Assembly (NCBI GenBank): GCA_022013685.1
Contig: JAKLPV010000024.1
Location: 37,439-101,438 of the forward strand
DNA length: 64,000 nt
Direction: 5' to 3'
From: Anaerolineae bacterium
GTDB lineage: Bacteria; Chloroflexota; Anaerolineae; Anaerolineales; Villigracilaceae
Shown piece by piece: positions 1 to 7,960 of the stretch. The position numbers and the translations under genes were made by a program. Below the pieces are notes generated by a model. It saw nothing but the letters and a program-made list of their open reading frames with translations. It did no database searches and was not told the origin of the DNA. Every line of letters starts with the position of its first letter. Position 1 is the stretch's first letter.

Positions 1-63
1 ACCCACGATACCCGCAGCATCGTTTATCCATTCTTTATTGAAGACGAACAAGAAGTTATTTAA
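1..63 (+). CDS. 3' end of a contractile-injection-system gene (partial)
   Basis: The first 20 codons are open and stop at TAA 61-63; the peptide ends in an acidic stretch, EDEQEVI. The gene starts before the window, so its family cannot be read. Because the next gene begins 14 nt later with its own AGGAG ribosome site and is a baseplate protein, this is probably another baseplate or tail component of the same cluster. That is inference from position only. Confidence 0.5.
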   Translation, partial: THDTRSIVYPFFIEDEQEVI

Positions 64-77
64 CCCAGGAGCCAACC

Positions 78-2168
78 ATGACCCTGCCTTCCCCCAACCT
101 GGACGACCTTCGCTTTCAAAGCGACCTGGTGGACGAAGCCCGCAAGCGCATCATCCACTATTGCCCGGAATGGACCGAGTACAACCTGAGTGACCCCGGC
201 ATTACCCTGATCGAGTTATTTGCCTGGATGACCGAGTTGATGACCTATCGCCTGAACCGCGTGCCCGAGAAAAACTACATCAAATTTCTCGACATGCTTG
301 GCCTGCAGCGCATGCCCGCTTCCAGCGCCCGCACCGAGCTGACCTTCTGGCTCTCGACCGCCCTTGAACCGGTAGAAACGATCCAGACCGTCAGTGTGCC
401 GCAGGGCTTTGAGGTGCGCGCCGACCAAAGCGAAGAAGAGATTACCTTTACCACCACCCAGGAACTGCTGATGACTCCGCCCAAGCTGGCGCATATCCGC
501 AAGGAGGGCGAGTTTAACCGTAACTTTTTCCCGCGCATGGGGCTGGAAACGTTCTACGCCTTTGACCAGGCCGCCCCTAAAGTTGGCGATACCTTTTACC
601 TCGGCTTTGATTCCGCCAATAATATCAGCGGGCACATCCTGCAACTGGCTTTCACCTGCGACCCGACCGAGGCGGTCGGCATTCGCCGGGATGACCCGCC
701 GTGGGCCTGGGAATGCCTGACCGCAGACGGAACCTGGCAGACCATCAAGCCGAGTGTCTTCGAAGGTGAGCGCGACACCACCGGCGGCTTAAACAACGAG
801 TCTGGCCGTCTGGTGCTTTACCTTCCACTGGGTTTTAGCCCCGCCACGCTCTACGGACTGGATGCCTTCTGGCTGCGCTGCCGCATCGAACAGCGCAACT
901 CTCTGCAGGGAATGTACTCAGAATCGCCGCGCATCAAGCGGGTTGAGTCTTCCACCCTGGGCGCGACCGTCCCGGCCATGCACGCCACCCGCATCGATGG
1001 TGAGGTGCTTGGCTCAAGCACCGGTGAACCGGGTCAGTCTTTTGTCTTGCGCAATGCCCCGGTGTTGGCCTTGCAAGCCGGGGAAGCCCTCGAAGTTGAA
1101 GAAACGCGCGGCGAGAACGGAGTTTTCGCCCCCTGGCAGCAGGTCAGCGATTTTGCCAAATCAACCCGTTTTGACCGCCATTATGTGCTCGATATGGCAA
1201 CCGGCACAATCCGGCTTGGCCCATCTGTGCGCCAGCCTGATGGTTCTGTGGTGCAATACGGACGTGTGCCGGAGAGTGGTCGCGGGATTCGCTTTTCGCG
1301 TTATCGCTCTGGCGGCGGGGTGCGCGGCAACCTGCCGGCTCGCAGCCTAACCACCATGACCACTTCGCTGGCCTATGTGGCGCGGGTCGCCAACCTCGTC
1401 CGGGCCGATGGCGGGCGCGACCAGGAAGGGCTTGAAGAGCTCAAACTACGCGCCCAGCGTGAATTGCAGGCCCAGCGCCGCGCCGTCACCGCGCAAGATT
1501 ACGAGCAGTTCACGATCAATTTCAGCCGTTCGATCGCCCGCGCCAAGTGCCTGACTCCCAACGATAATCCGCGCGGCGGATCGGGCAGTGTCTCGGTCTT
1601 GATCGTCCCGGCGGTGGCTGAGTCGGTGCGCGCCGGCGGATTGGGCGCTTTGCATCTCGATGAAACCTTGCAGGCTGACCTGCGCAACCATCTTGACCAA
1701 TACCGCCTGCTGACCACTCCGCTCAACGTGCGAGAACCGCGCTATTTCGGCGTCAAGGTCAAAGCCCGCATCGTTCCGCAGGACTTTATCCAGTCGGGCG
1801 AGGCCCTGGCCCAGGTCAACGATGAATTGCGCCGATTTCTCTCTCCCATTCGGCTGGATGAGCGCGCGCCGCTTTTGCAATCTGGCGAAAGCTGGGATGG
1901 CTGGCCTTTTGGCCGCGACCTGTTCATGGCTGAAGTGACATCCCTCATTCAGCAGGTGCCAACCGTCAAGTTCGTCTTGGATGTTGAAGTATCGTACCGG
2001 GATGTTGTGCCGGTCGAAGAGCGTTCCATTTTTGAAGATAACGAAGAAGCCCCGCTCAAACCGGTCGAAAAACTGCTGCGCATCCCCGCAGACGGACTGG
2101 TTTGCTCCCTGGAGCATGAGATCGAAGTGACGACGATGGAAACAGCTTACGAAAAGGGTCAGGCATGA
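78..2168 (+). CDS. Putative baseplate assembly protein (TIGR02243-like, Afp11/gpJ type)
   Basis: Predicted structural protein of the baseplate of a contractile phage-tail-like injection system. The N-terminus (residues 3-90) has the family pattern: PNLDDLRF, then PEWTEYNLSDPGITLIELFAW and a YRLNRVPEKNY segment. The baseplate-J-like region lies at about residues 430-600 with RRAVTAQDYEQF near 468. Length 696 aa suits this family. The ATG is preceded by AGGAG at about 66-70. The stop overlaps the next gene by 4 nt (ATGA), so the two are probably translationally coupled. Whether the machine is an extracellular or a type VI-like membrane-anchored system cannot be decided from this fragment. Confidence 0.85.
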   Translation: MTLPSPNLDDLRFQSDLVDEARKRIIHYCPEWTEYNLSDPGITLIELFAWMTELMTYRLNRVPEKNYIKFLDMLGLQRMPASSARTELTFWLSTALEPVETIQTVSVPQGFEVRADQSEEEITFTTTQELLMTPPKLAHIRKEGEFNRNFFPRMGLETFYAFDQAAPKVGDTFYLGFDSANNISGHILQLAFTCDPTEAVGIRRDDPPWAWECLTADGTWQTIKPSVFEGERDTTGGLNNESGRLVLYLPLGFSPATLYGLDAFWLRCRIEQRNSLQGMYSESPRIKRVESSTLGATVPAMHATRIDGEVLGSSTGEPGQSFVLRNAPVLALQAGEALEVEETRGENGVFAPWQQVSDFAKSTRFDRHYVLDMATGTIRLGPSVRQPDGSVVQYGRVPESGRGIRFSRYRSGGGVRGNLPARSLTTMTTSLAYVARVANLVRADGGRDQEGLEELKLRAQRELQAQRRAVTAQDYEQFTINFSRSIARAKCLTPNDNPRGGSGSVSVLIVPAVAESVRAGGLGALHLDETLQADLRNHLDQYRLLTTPLNVREPRYFGVKVKARIVPQDFIQSGEALAQVNDELRRFLSPIRLDERAPLLQSGESWDGWPFGRDLFMAEVTSLIQQVPTVKFVLDVEVSYRDVVPVEERSIFEDNEEAPLKPVEKLLRIPADGLVCSLEHEIEVTTMETAYEKGQA

Positions 2169-3130
2169 TGAACGAGATTGCTCCTGCAGTGGTAAGCGCG
2201 GAACTGCTGCTTGCTGCCGATCACCTGAACCGTTACCCCGGTGAGTTGGTCACTCTGCATTTGCGCTTTCGCGTGCCTGAACAACCTGGCGTGGTTTTGC
2301 AATTGGCGATGCCGCGCGTCATGCAGGCTGAAATGTATGATTTGCCGCCGGGTGTGCCGCACACCTTGCCGTCAGTAGCCGAGGCCGGCACGGACTTGCT
2401 GGTTTTGATCCCGCTGGCAGACTATTTTGCGGTGGGTGAGATGTATGAGATCCAGATCGGGGCGCGCTTAAAAACATTTTATGCCAATCAGCATTTGCTG
2501 GTGGACGCGCGCCTGGTACTCCCAGATGAAGCCCTGACGTTGGCTGAAGCCTCCCTGCGTCTGACGGTTTTCGGCAAGGCGAAATATTTGCAATTTCTGC
2601 CTGAGATCTACGAAAGCGATGATTTTACATCGCGCTTCCTGATGCTGTTTGAGAGCTTTCTGAAACCGGTCAACCAGCAGATCGAACAGGTGGATGGCTA
2701 TTTCGACTCGGACCTGACCCCGCCAGAATTTATCCCCTGGCTGGCCTCGTGGGTCGGCATGCCCGTGGACGATTCAATTCCGCTCGATCGGATGCGCACC
2801 CTGGTGCGCCACGCCACGACTCTTTTCCAGCGGCGTGGCACGGAACAGGCCTTGCACACTTATCTTGAGATTTACACCACCGGGCAGGTTGAAATTGTGG
2901 AGCGGCGCGCCGCCAATTTTGTATTGGGAGCCAATACGGTTGTGGGGAACGAGATCGCTCTCGGCACGAAGAACCAGCCCAATACCATCCTGGTTCGTTT
3001 GCGGGTTCCGGCTTCCGAGTTGGAGCGCACCCGTTATTCTGCCGAGACATACCAGCGCAAAATATCCGATCTTGTGCGTGGGGTCATCCCGGCGCATGTG
3101 CTCTACGAAGTGGAATGCGCATTTGAATAG
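2165..3130 (+). CDS. Phage tail protein I family (Afp12/TIGR02242-like)
   Basis: Second baseplate component of the injection system. The first 130 residues are a beta-rich accessory region; the conserved tail-protein-I-like domain begins near residue 137 (FGKAKYLQFLPEIYE) and continues through FLKPVNQQIEQVDGYFD, PEFIPWLASWVG and LVRHATTLFQRRGT to the C-terminus. The start ATG overlaps the stop of the preceding baseplate gene (ATGA). In known Afp/PVC-like clusters this gene follows the J-type baseplate gene, as here. The extra N-terminal domain is present in many non-phage systems, and its role is not known to me. Confidence 0.82.
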   Translation: MMNEIAPAVVSAELLLAADHLNRYPGELVTLHLRFRVPEQPGVVLQLAMPRVMQAEMYDLPPGVPHTLPSVAEAGTDLLVLIPLADYFAVGEMYEIQIGARLKTFYANQHLLVDARLVLPDEALTLAEASLRLTVFGKAKYLQFLPEIYESDDFTSRFLMLFESFLKPVNQQIEQVDGYFDSDLTPPEFIPWLASWVGMPVDDSIPLDRMRTLVRHATTLFQRRGTEQALHTYLEIYTTGQVEIVERRAANFVLGANTVVGNEIALGTKNQPNTILVRLRVPASELERTRYSAETYQRKISDLVRGVIPAHVLYEVECAFE

Positions 3131-3205
3131 ATAGATTTTTTGATCTTCTGCGACCCTGTGCCGCAGCAGACCTGTGGATAAATCGTACACGAAGGAGTAT
3201 CTTGC

Positions 3206-4303
3206 ATGGACGACAATAGCGCTTATGGCTTTTTCCCGAAAACACGTATCAAACCCTACGACGGCATGGCGGTGACTGCCGAAGTTTGGGCGCAGGCTCA
3301 CGAAGAACATCGTAAGGCGCGCCAGGCCCACGATGTGGTTTTTCATCGCCCGGGCATTATCGCCGGTTTGGAAGTTCAGGCCAACGACCCGCCGGATCAA
3401 TATGTTTTCATCTCTCCCGGCGTTGCGGTGGATGCCGTCGGGAATGTGATCGTCGTGACCGAGCCGGTGGCCTATGATTTTGGCGCGAACGCCGAAGGCC
3501 TGCTCTACCTGATGCTGGGGCATGGCGAGCGCGAATTGGGCGGCGTCGACAAGGATGTCAAACAGATCCAGGCCGAGTTTGTGGTGGCGGCCCGTTCCAG
3601 CCTGCCCAAACGTCCGGCGGTGGAACTGGCGCGGGTGCGGCTGGTTGGCGAAAAGCAGACCATCAAGAATGCGGAAAATTCCTTCCACCCGGCGGCTGGC
3701 GAACTGGATTTGCGCTTCAGAGCCCAGATGGGGCCGGAAATTCGGCAGCCAGTCTATATCGGTCTGTGCAGTTTTGGCCGCGAAGTGGAAGATGTGCCCG
3801 CCGGCTGGCGTTTTCTTGCGGCTGAATGTGCGCGTGTTTCAGCCTATCAGTTGATCCTGGATGCGGGCCTTGCCCCTTCGGCGGACCTTTCAGCCTACGA
3901 CCTGGTTTATTTGAGCGCCAAAGGCGCGTTCAGCGCGGATGGCGCTGCGGTTAAGGCTTTGCAGGCCTATCTTGACCAGAAAAAGATCCTGTTTGCCGAG
4001 TCCCTGGATGATGCCGCAGAAAAATCCTTTGGCGCGCTGTTCGAGAAATTGGGCCGAAAACTGGCTCCGCTGGCGGCCAATGCATCCCTGCTTGAATCGC
4101 CATTCCTGTTTGCCGCGCCGCCGCCTGGGGCGCAGGGCGGCAATCTTCAGGTAGGCAAACAGCTTATTTTCAGCAGCGCAGGCTACAGCCTGGCCTGGGC
4201 CGGAAAACTGCCCTTCGAGTCACGCAGCCGGGCAGACATCCGCAGCGCCCACGAGTGGGGTGTTAATCTCATCCAGTATTGTCTCAGGATTTCTTCGCCC
4301 TAA
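3206..4303 (+). CDS. DUF4159-domain protein associated with the injection system
   Basis: Third gene of the cluster, 75 nt after the previous stop, with an AAGGAG site before ATG 3206. Residues 1-115 form a conserved region (GFFPKTRIKPYDGMAVTAEVW, YVFISPGVAVDAVGNVI). From about residue 181 a DUF4159-like domain follows, with a YDLVYLSAKG strand and a putative glutamine-amidotransferase-like fold. No signal peptide or membrane segment is visible. Such proteins are found next to phage-tail-like clusters, but a biochemical role is not established. The match to DUF4159 is by eye. Confidence 0.65.
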   Translation: MDDNSAYGFFPKTRIKPYDGMAVTAEVWAQAHEEHRKARQAHDVVFHRPGIIAGLEVQANDPPDQYVFISPGVAVDAVGNVIVVTEPVAYDFGANAEGLLYLMLGHGERELGGVDKDVKQIQAEFVVAARSSLPKRPAVELARVRLVGEKQTIKNAENSFHPAAGELDLRFRAQMGPEIRQPVYIGLCSFGREVEDVPAGWRFLAAECARVSAYQLILDAGLAPSADLSAYDLVYLSAKGAFSADGAAVKALQAYLDQKKILFAESLDDAAEKSFGALFEKLGRKLAPLAANASLLESPFLFAAPPPGAQGGNLQVGKQLIFSSAGYSLAWAGKLPFESRSRADIRSAHEWGVNLIQYCLRISSP

Positions 4304-4341
4304 GGGCGGCTAACATATTTTGGTTTCTTAACGGTGAGCAA

Positions 4342-5934
4342 GTGAAACAAACGCAGCATTTCGCAGGCAATGTTTTTCAACGGGGGCGCGGAATTTTGCG
4401 CGCACTCTTTGCCTGTGCTGCTGTTTTTTCATTGCTGGCTGGCTCCGTTAACCCGGGTTCGGCGGAAGGTGACCCTCGCGTTTTGCATGAACAAGTCACG
4501 GTGCAATCCTCGCACTGGCAGTTGTTGCGTTGGAATGACGGTTCTGTAGTTTGCAATATTTATGTCGATCATGCATCCCAGCCCAGCATCGATGATGTGA
4601 ATTTCTCGTGCGGCAGCAAGGTATCGCAAACCTGGCTTTCGACCCCGGCTTGCAGCCCGGCTCAATATGGAGCCAGCAGTTCCAACTGTACAGGGCTGAT
4701 GCTGCGCTATCTCGGCGGGCAAACACGTACGGAAACCAAAGTGGTCGAATTGCCAGAAATCACGATGCGCCTTTATCTGACGGATTGCCTGCCCGGCCAG
4801 TGGTGCGAAAACAGACCCGGTCTGCGGCTTATTGCCGAAGAACCCGTTGATGGCCACCAGATCACCAATATTTATGTGCGTGTCGTCGATAACGAGAAAG
4901 CTTTTAATGGGCCTGTAAGCGAGTTAAAATTGCCGCCCACTGGCGAAAAGGGAGAATGGCTGGAATATTGGGCTGAATCTGATTTTGGAGACCGCAGTCA
5001 GCGCTTCCAGGTTAAGTATCGCTCTTACTCAGGTGTACAAGATGGACGTCAGGTTTACCGCTTCGATCTGCTCACTGAAGAATGGGCTTCATCGCTTCCG
5101 GGCGGCGCACTGCTCTGGCAAATGTTCCCCCCGGCAGATGGTTCTCTGCCGAAATTATTCGAACAGCCTCTTGCCCCCGGATACCTGGCCACTACCAACC
5201 GCTACGCCTTGCTGGCCGGGAATCTAATCCGCAATGGTCTGGTGGATGATGCGGCCTCCTGCTCAGACCGGGGCGTTCTGCAAAATGGCGCAGCTTCGGT
5301 TTGCGGAGAACGGGCGGCGGCCGAAGCAGTGCTGACCTGGCAAAACAAGTATGACGCCCAGATTTATGCCGCAGGTTTGCGTTACAACGTCCCAGCGCGG
5401 ATCATCAAAGGCGTTATTGCCCAGGAATCACAGTTCTGGCCCGAATCATCTGACCCCTATGAGCGCGGTCTGGGTTATATCACCGAGAAGGGCGTTTCGA
5501 TGCTCCTGCTCTGGAACCTGGACTATTACGCCGAGGCTTGTCTGCCAATTTATGGGCGGGCAGGCTGTGCTGCCGGGTATACCAGTATGCGCGAAGACCG
5601 CCAGATCACCCTTCGCCGCGCCGTTTTCGATCGCATTGGCAGCGAGTCTGAAATCGATCTGATCGCAGCGATGTTATATGCCAGCGCCGCCCAGACCCAG
5701 CAGATGGTCAAAAACGTAACTCGCGCTGAACCGGCTGAAGCAAGCACCTATGAAGACATGTGGATGATGACAATCGCCAATTACTACGCCGGTTCGGGCT
5801 GCCTTGGGAATGCGCTGAACGCTTCGCTCAACGAAACCTACCCGCTCAAGTGGCAAACCCTGGCCGGGTATCTCGAAGAAACCTGCGCCATTGCCGATGC
5901 TTATGTTGACCGGGTAATCAACTACTCAGATTAA
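4342..5934 (+). CDS. Exported protein with lytic-transglycosylase-like domain
   Basis: I place the start at GTG 4342 because it directly precedes a signal peptide (basic N-terminus, hydrophobic stretch LRALFACAAVFSLLAG, then PGSA). A longer reading from TTG 4279 would overlap the upstream gene and bury the signal. Residues 30-330 are a cysteine-containing region without a family I recognise. From about residue 335 the sequence resembles an SLT-type transglycosylase: YNVPARIIKGVIAQESQF, where Glu near residue 364 would be catalytic, and a helical segment to about 500. It probably acts on peptidoglycan outside the membrane. Its place after the baseplate genes suggests wall penetration or a cargo role, which is unproven. 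Confidence 0.6.
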   Translation: MKQTQHFAGNVFQRGRGILRALFACAAVFSLLAGSVNPGSAEGDPRVLHEQVTVQSSHWQLLRWNDGSVVCNIYVDHASQPSIDDVNFSCGSKVSQTWLSTPACSPAQYGASSSNCTGLMLRYLGGQTRTETKVVELPEITMRLYLTDCLPGQWCENRPGLRLIAEEPVDGHQITNIYVRVVDNEKAFNGPVSELKLPPTGEKGEWLEYWAESDFGDRSQRFQVKYRSYSGVQDGRQVYRFDLLTEEWASSLPGGALLWQMFPPADGSLPKLFEQPLAPGYLATTNRYALLAGNLIRNGLVDDAASCSDRGVLQNGAASVCGERAAAEAVLTWQNKYDAQIYAAGLRYNVPARIIKGVIAQESQFWPESSDPYERGLGYITEKGVSMLLLWNLDYYAEACLPIYGRAGCAAGYTSMREDRQITLRRAVFDRIGSESEIDLIAAMLYASAAQTQQMVKNVTRAEPAEASTYEDMWMMTIANYYAGSGCLGNALNASLNETYPLKWQTLAGYLEETCAIADAYVDRVINYSD

Positions 5935-5988
5935 TGATGATTGTAGTTGCATCTGCCAAACAAGATTTTTTAACATCGCAAAATCTGC

Positions 5989-6017
5989 TTGACTTGTTCT
6001 TTTCGTTGATGTAAACT
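5989..6017 (+). promoter_or_regulatory. Sigma70-type promoter of the ABC exporter operon
   Basis: TTGACT at 5989-5994 and TAAACT at 6012-6017 are separated by exactly 17 nt. The predicted start near 6024 would give a leader of about 190 nt before the first transporter gene, containing the leader ORF and terminator described below. Confidence 0.6.
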
Positions 6018-6058
6018 AAATCACTTTGGCGATACCCAAAAGAAAGGAGGCGCATTCC

Positions 6059-6130
6059 ATGTTCGTTTATTTTATTGCCCAACCAAATCATCATATTTTC
6101 CATCCTCGGAGTGCGCCTGTTGACCGCTGA
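6059..6130 (+). CDS. Leader peptide ORF upstream of the ABC exporter (23 codons)
   Basis: ATG 6059 to TGA 6128-6130 encodes a 23-residue peptide beginning MFVYFIAQ and ending SAPVDR. It has the best ribosome-binding site in the region: AAAGGAGG at 6043-6050, 8 nt before the ATG. The Shine-Dalgarno region 6048-6058 is complementary over 11 nt (one G-U pair) to 6108-6118 inside the ORF, so translation and RNA folding exclude each other. The stop lies in a small hairpin (6122-6135). The arrangement resembles bmrB, the leader peptide that controls bmrCD in Bacillus subtilis by ribosome-mediated attenuation. Expression of the peptide is inferred, not shown. Confidence 0.55.
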   Translation: MFVYFIAQPNHHIFHPRSAPVDR

Positions 6131-6146
6131 CGGTCATCGGTTACCC

Positions 6147-6189
6147 ACGTGTTTTTCGCCACGTTGCACTTCGGCAGCGTGGCTTTTTT
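6147..6189 (+). terminator. Attenuator: intrinsic terminator with competing anti-terminator stem
   Basis: 6158-6167 pairs with 6174-6183 in a 10-bp stem (one G-U) around an ACUUCG loop, followed by six T at 6184-6189, 24 nt before the first transporter gene. Upstream, ACGTG 6147-6151 can pair with CACGT 6160-6164 and so consume part of the terminator's 5' arm. A terminator between a promoter and its only downstream genes implies conditional read-through. Confidence 0.75.
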
Positions 6190-6212
6190 ATTGCATCAAA
6201 CTTGACAACACC

Positions 6213-7958
6213 ATGAAACTACCTTTCAAGGCTTACTGGGATTTACTTTCCGAACATATCCGCCCGCAAAAGGGACGTTTTAGCCTGCTGGTAGCGCTCC
6301 TGCTAACCAGCATTGGTTTGCGCGTCATCAATCCGCAGATGATGCGCAGCTTTATCGACTCTGCGCTGGCGGGCGAGGTTCTGCAAACCCTGACCCTGAC
6401 AGCGCTCACCTTCATCGGAATTGCCATCCTGCAGCAGATCGTATCTGTCAGCGTGACCTACCTGGGCGAAAACGTCGCCTGGGCGGCCACCAACGCCCTG
6501 CGCGCAGAGCTGGCTGAACATGCCTTGACCCTGGACATGCGCTTTCACAACGATCACACTCCCGGTGAACTGATCGAACGCATCGATGGCGATGTGACCG
6601 AAATGGCGACCTTCTTCTCGCAATTTCTGATCACGCTAATCGGCAACGGCCTGTTGTTGGTCGGGATTTTGGTAGCCCTCATGCGCGAAGATTGGCGGGT
6701 GGGTCTGGGATTTACGGTCTTCACGATTTTCTCGATTTTGGTGCTCAACCGGGTCAAAGATATTGCCATCCCGCATCAGAAAGCGCGTCGCCAGGCGGAC
6801 GCCGAAATATTTGGTTTCGTTGAAGAACAACTGGCTGGGACAGAAGACATCCGCTCCAGCGGCGCGGTCGATTTTTCCATCCGCGAATTGTTTCGTTTGC
6901 AGGCCGAAAAACTGGTTCACGACCGCAAGGCCCACTTCAAACGCTGGATCATCGAAAACTCGATGGGCGTTGCACTCACCATCGGCAACTTGCTGGCCAT
7001 TGGCAGCGGTTACTGGCTCTTTAGCCTCGGGCTGATCACGGTGGGAACGGTTTACCTGTTCATCCACTATATTAACCTGCTCGAAGAACCGCTCTGGGCG
7101 ATGACCCATGAAATCGAGAGCTTCCAGACCATCGGAGCTTGCGTCGAACGCCTGACAGAGTTTCGCAAAATCCAGCCGACCCTGAAAGACGGCGCAACGA
7201 TCGACCTGCCCGCCAACCCGCTCGGGCTGACTTTCGAAAAGGTCTCTTTCGCCTATAACGGAAACGATGCAGTTCTGACAGGCCTCTCTTTCCAACTCAA
7301 ACCCGGCGCAGTGCTGGGGTTGCTCGGGCGTACCGGCAGTGGAAAAACCACCCTGGCGCGCCTGGTTTTTCGGCTATACGACCCAACTTCCGGTGCGATC
7401 TTCCTGCAAGATAGCAACCTGTGCGATTTACAACTGGCCGCCTTGCACCAAAAAATCGCCATCGTCACCCAGGATGTGCAATTGTTCCGCGCCAGCGTGC
7501 GCGACAACCTGACTTTTTTCGACCGCTCCATTCCCGATGAGCGTATTTTGAAGACCCTGCGCGAACTCGAACTCGACGGCTGGCTCAATTCCCTGCCGGA
7601 TGGCCTGGATTCGGAACTGGATACCGGCGGACGCAGTCTTTCAGCCGGCGAGGGACAATTACTGGCTTTTGCGCGGGTTTTCCTGCGCGACCCCGGCCTG
7701 GTCATCCTCGACGAAGCCTCCTCGCGCCTCGACCCGGCCACCGAACAGCGGCTGGAACGCGCCATCGACAAACTGCTCCAGAATCGCACCGCCATCATCA
7801 TCGCCCATCGCCTAGGCACCGTCCACCGCGCCGACGATATCATGATCCTCGAAGACGGCCAGGTGCAGGAATATGGCAACCGCCAACAATTGGCGGCCGA
7901 CCCTCAATCCCGTTTTTACCAGCTCTTGCAAACCGGGCTGGAAGAAGTATTGGCATAA
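6213..7958 (+). CDS. ABC exporter half-transporter, subunit 1 (catalytically competent NBD)
   Basis: Type IV ABC exporter (multidrug/lipid type) with an N-terminal transmembrane domain (residues 1-310, about six segments) fused to an ATPase domain. Walker [13 protein letters not shown] is near residue 371, the Q-loop in VTQDVQLF, an unusual signature LSAGEGQ near 475, Walker B LVILDEAS with the catalytic Glu near 500, and the H-loop IIAHRL near 529. I start at ATG 6213 (581 aa); an in-frame extension to 6075 would run through the leader terminator. The next half-transporter begins 2 nt after the stop, so they should form a heterodimer. Expression is likely controlled by the upstream attenuator. 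Substrate unknown. Confidence 0.9.
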   Translation: MKLPFKAYWDLLSEHIRPQKGRFSLLVALLLTSIGLRVINPQMMRSFIDSALAGEVLQTLTLTALTFIGIAILQQIVSVSVTYLGENVAWAATNALRAELAEHALTLDMRFHNDHTPGELIERIDGDVTEMATFFSQFLITLIGNGLLLVGILVALMREDWRVGLGFTVFTIFSILVLNRVKDIAIPHQKARRQADAEIFGFVEEQLAGTEDIRSSGAVDFSIRELFRLQAEKLVHDRKAHFKRWIIENSMGVALTIGNLLAIGSGYWLFSLGLITVGTVYLFIHYINLLEEPLWAMTHEIESFQTIGACVERLTEFRKIQPTLKDGATIDLPANPLGLTFEKVSFAYNGNDAVLTGLSFQLKPGAVLGLLGRTGSGKTTLARLVFRLYDPTSGAIFLQDSNLCDLQLAALHQKIAIVTQDVQLFRASVRDNLTFFDRSIPDERILKTLRELELDGWLNSLPDGLDSELDTGGRSLSAGEGQLLAFARVFLRDPGLVILDEASSRLDPATEQRLERAIDKLLQNRTAIIIAHRLGTVHRADDIMILEDGQVQEYGNRQQLAADPQSRFYQLLQTGLEEVLA

Positions 7959-7960
7959 CC

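Noticed and set aside
6024..6212. Known metabolite riboswitch in front of the ABC exporter
   Set aside because: No conserved core of the common classes (SAM, TPP, cobalamin, FMN, guanidine) was recognised; a translated leader ORF explains the layout better.
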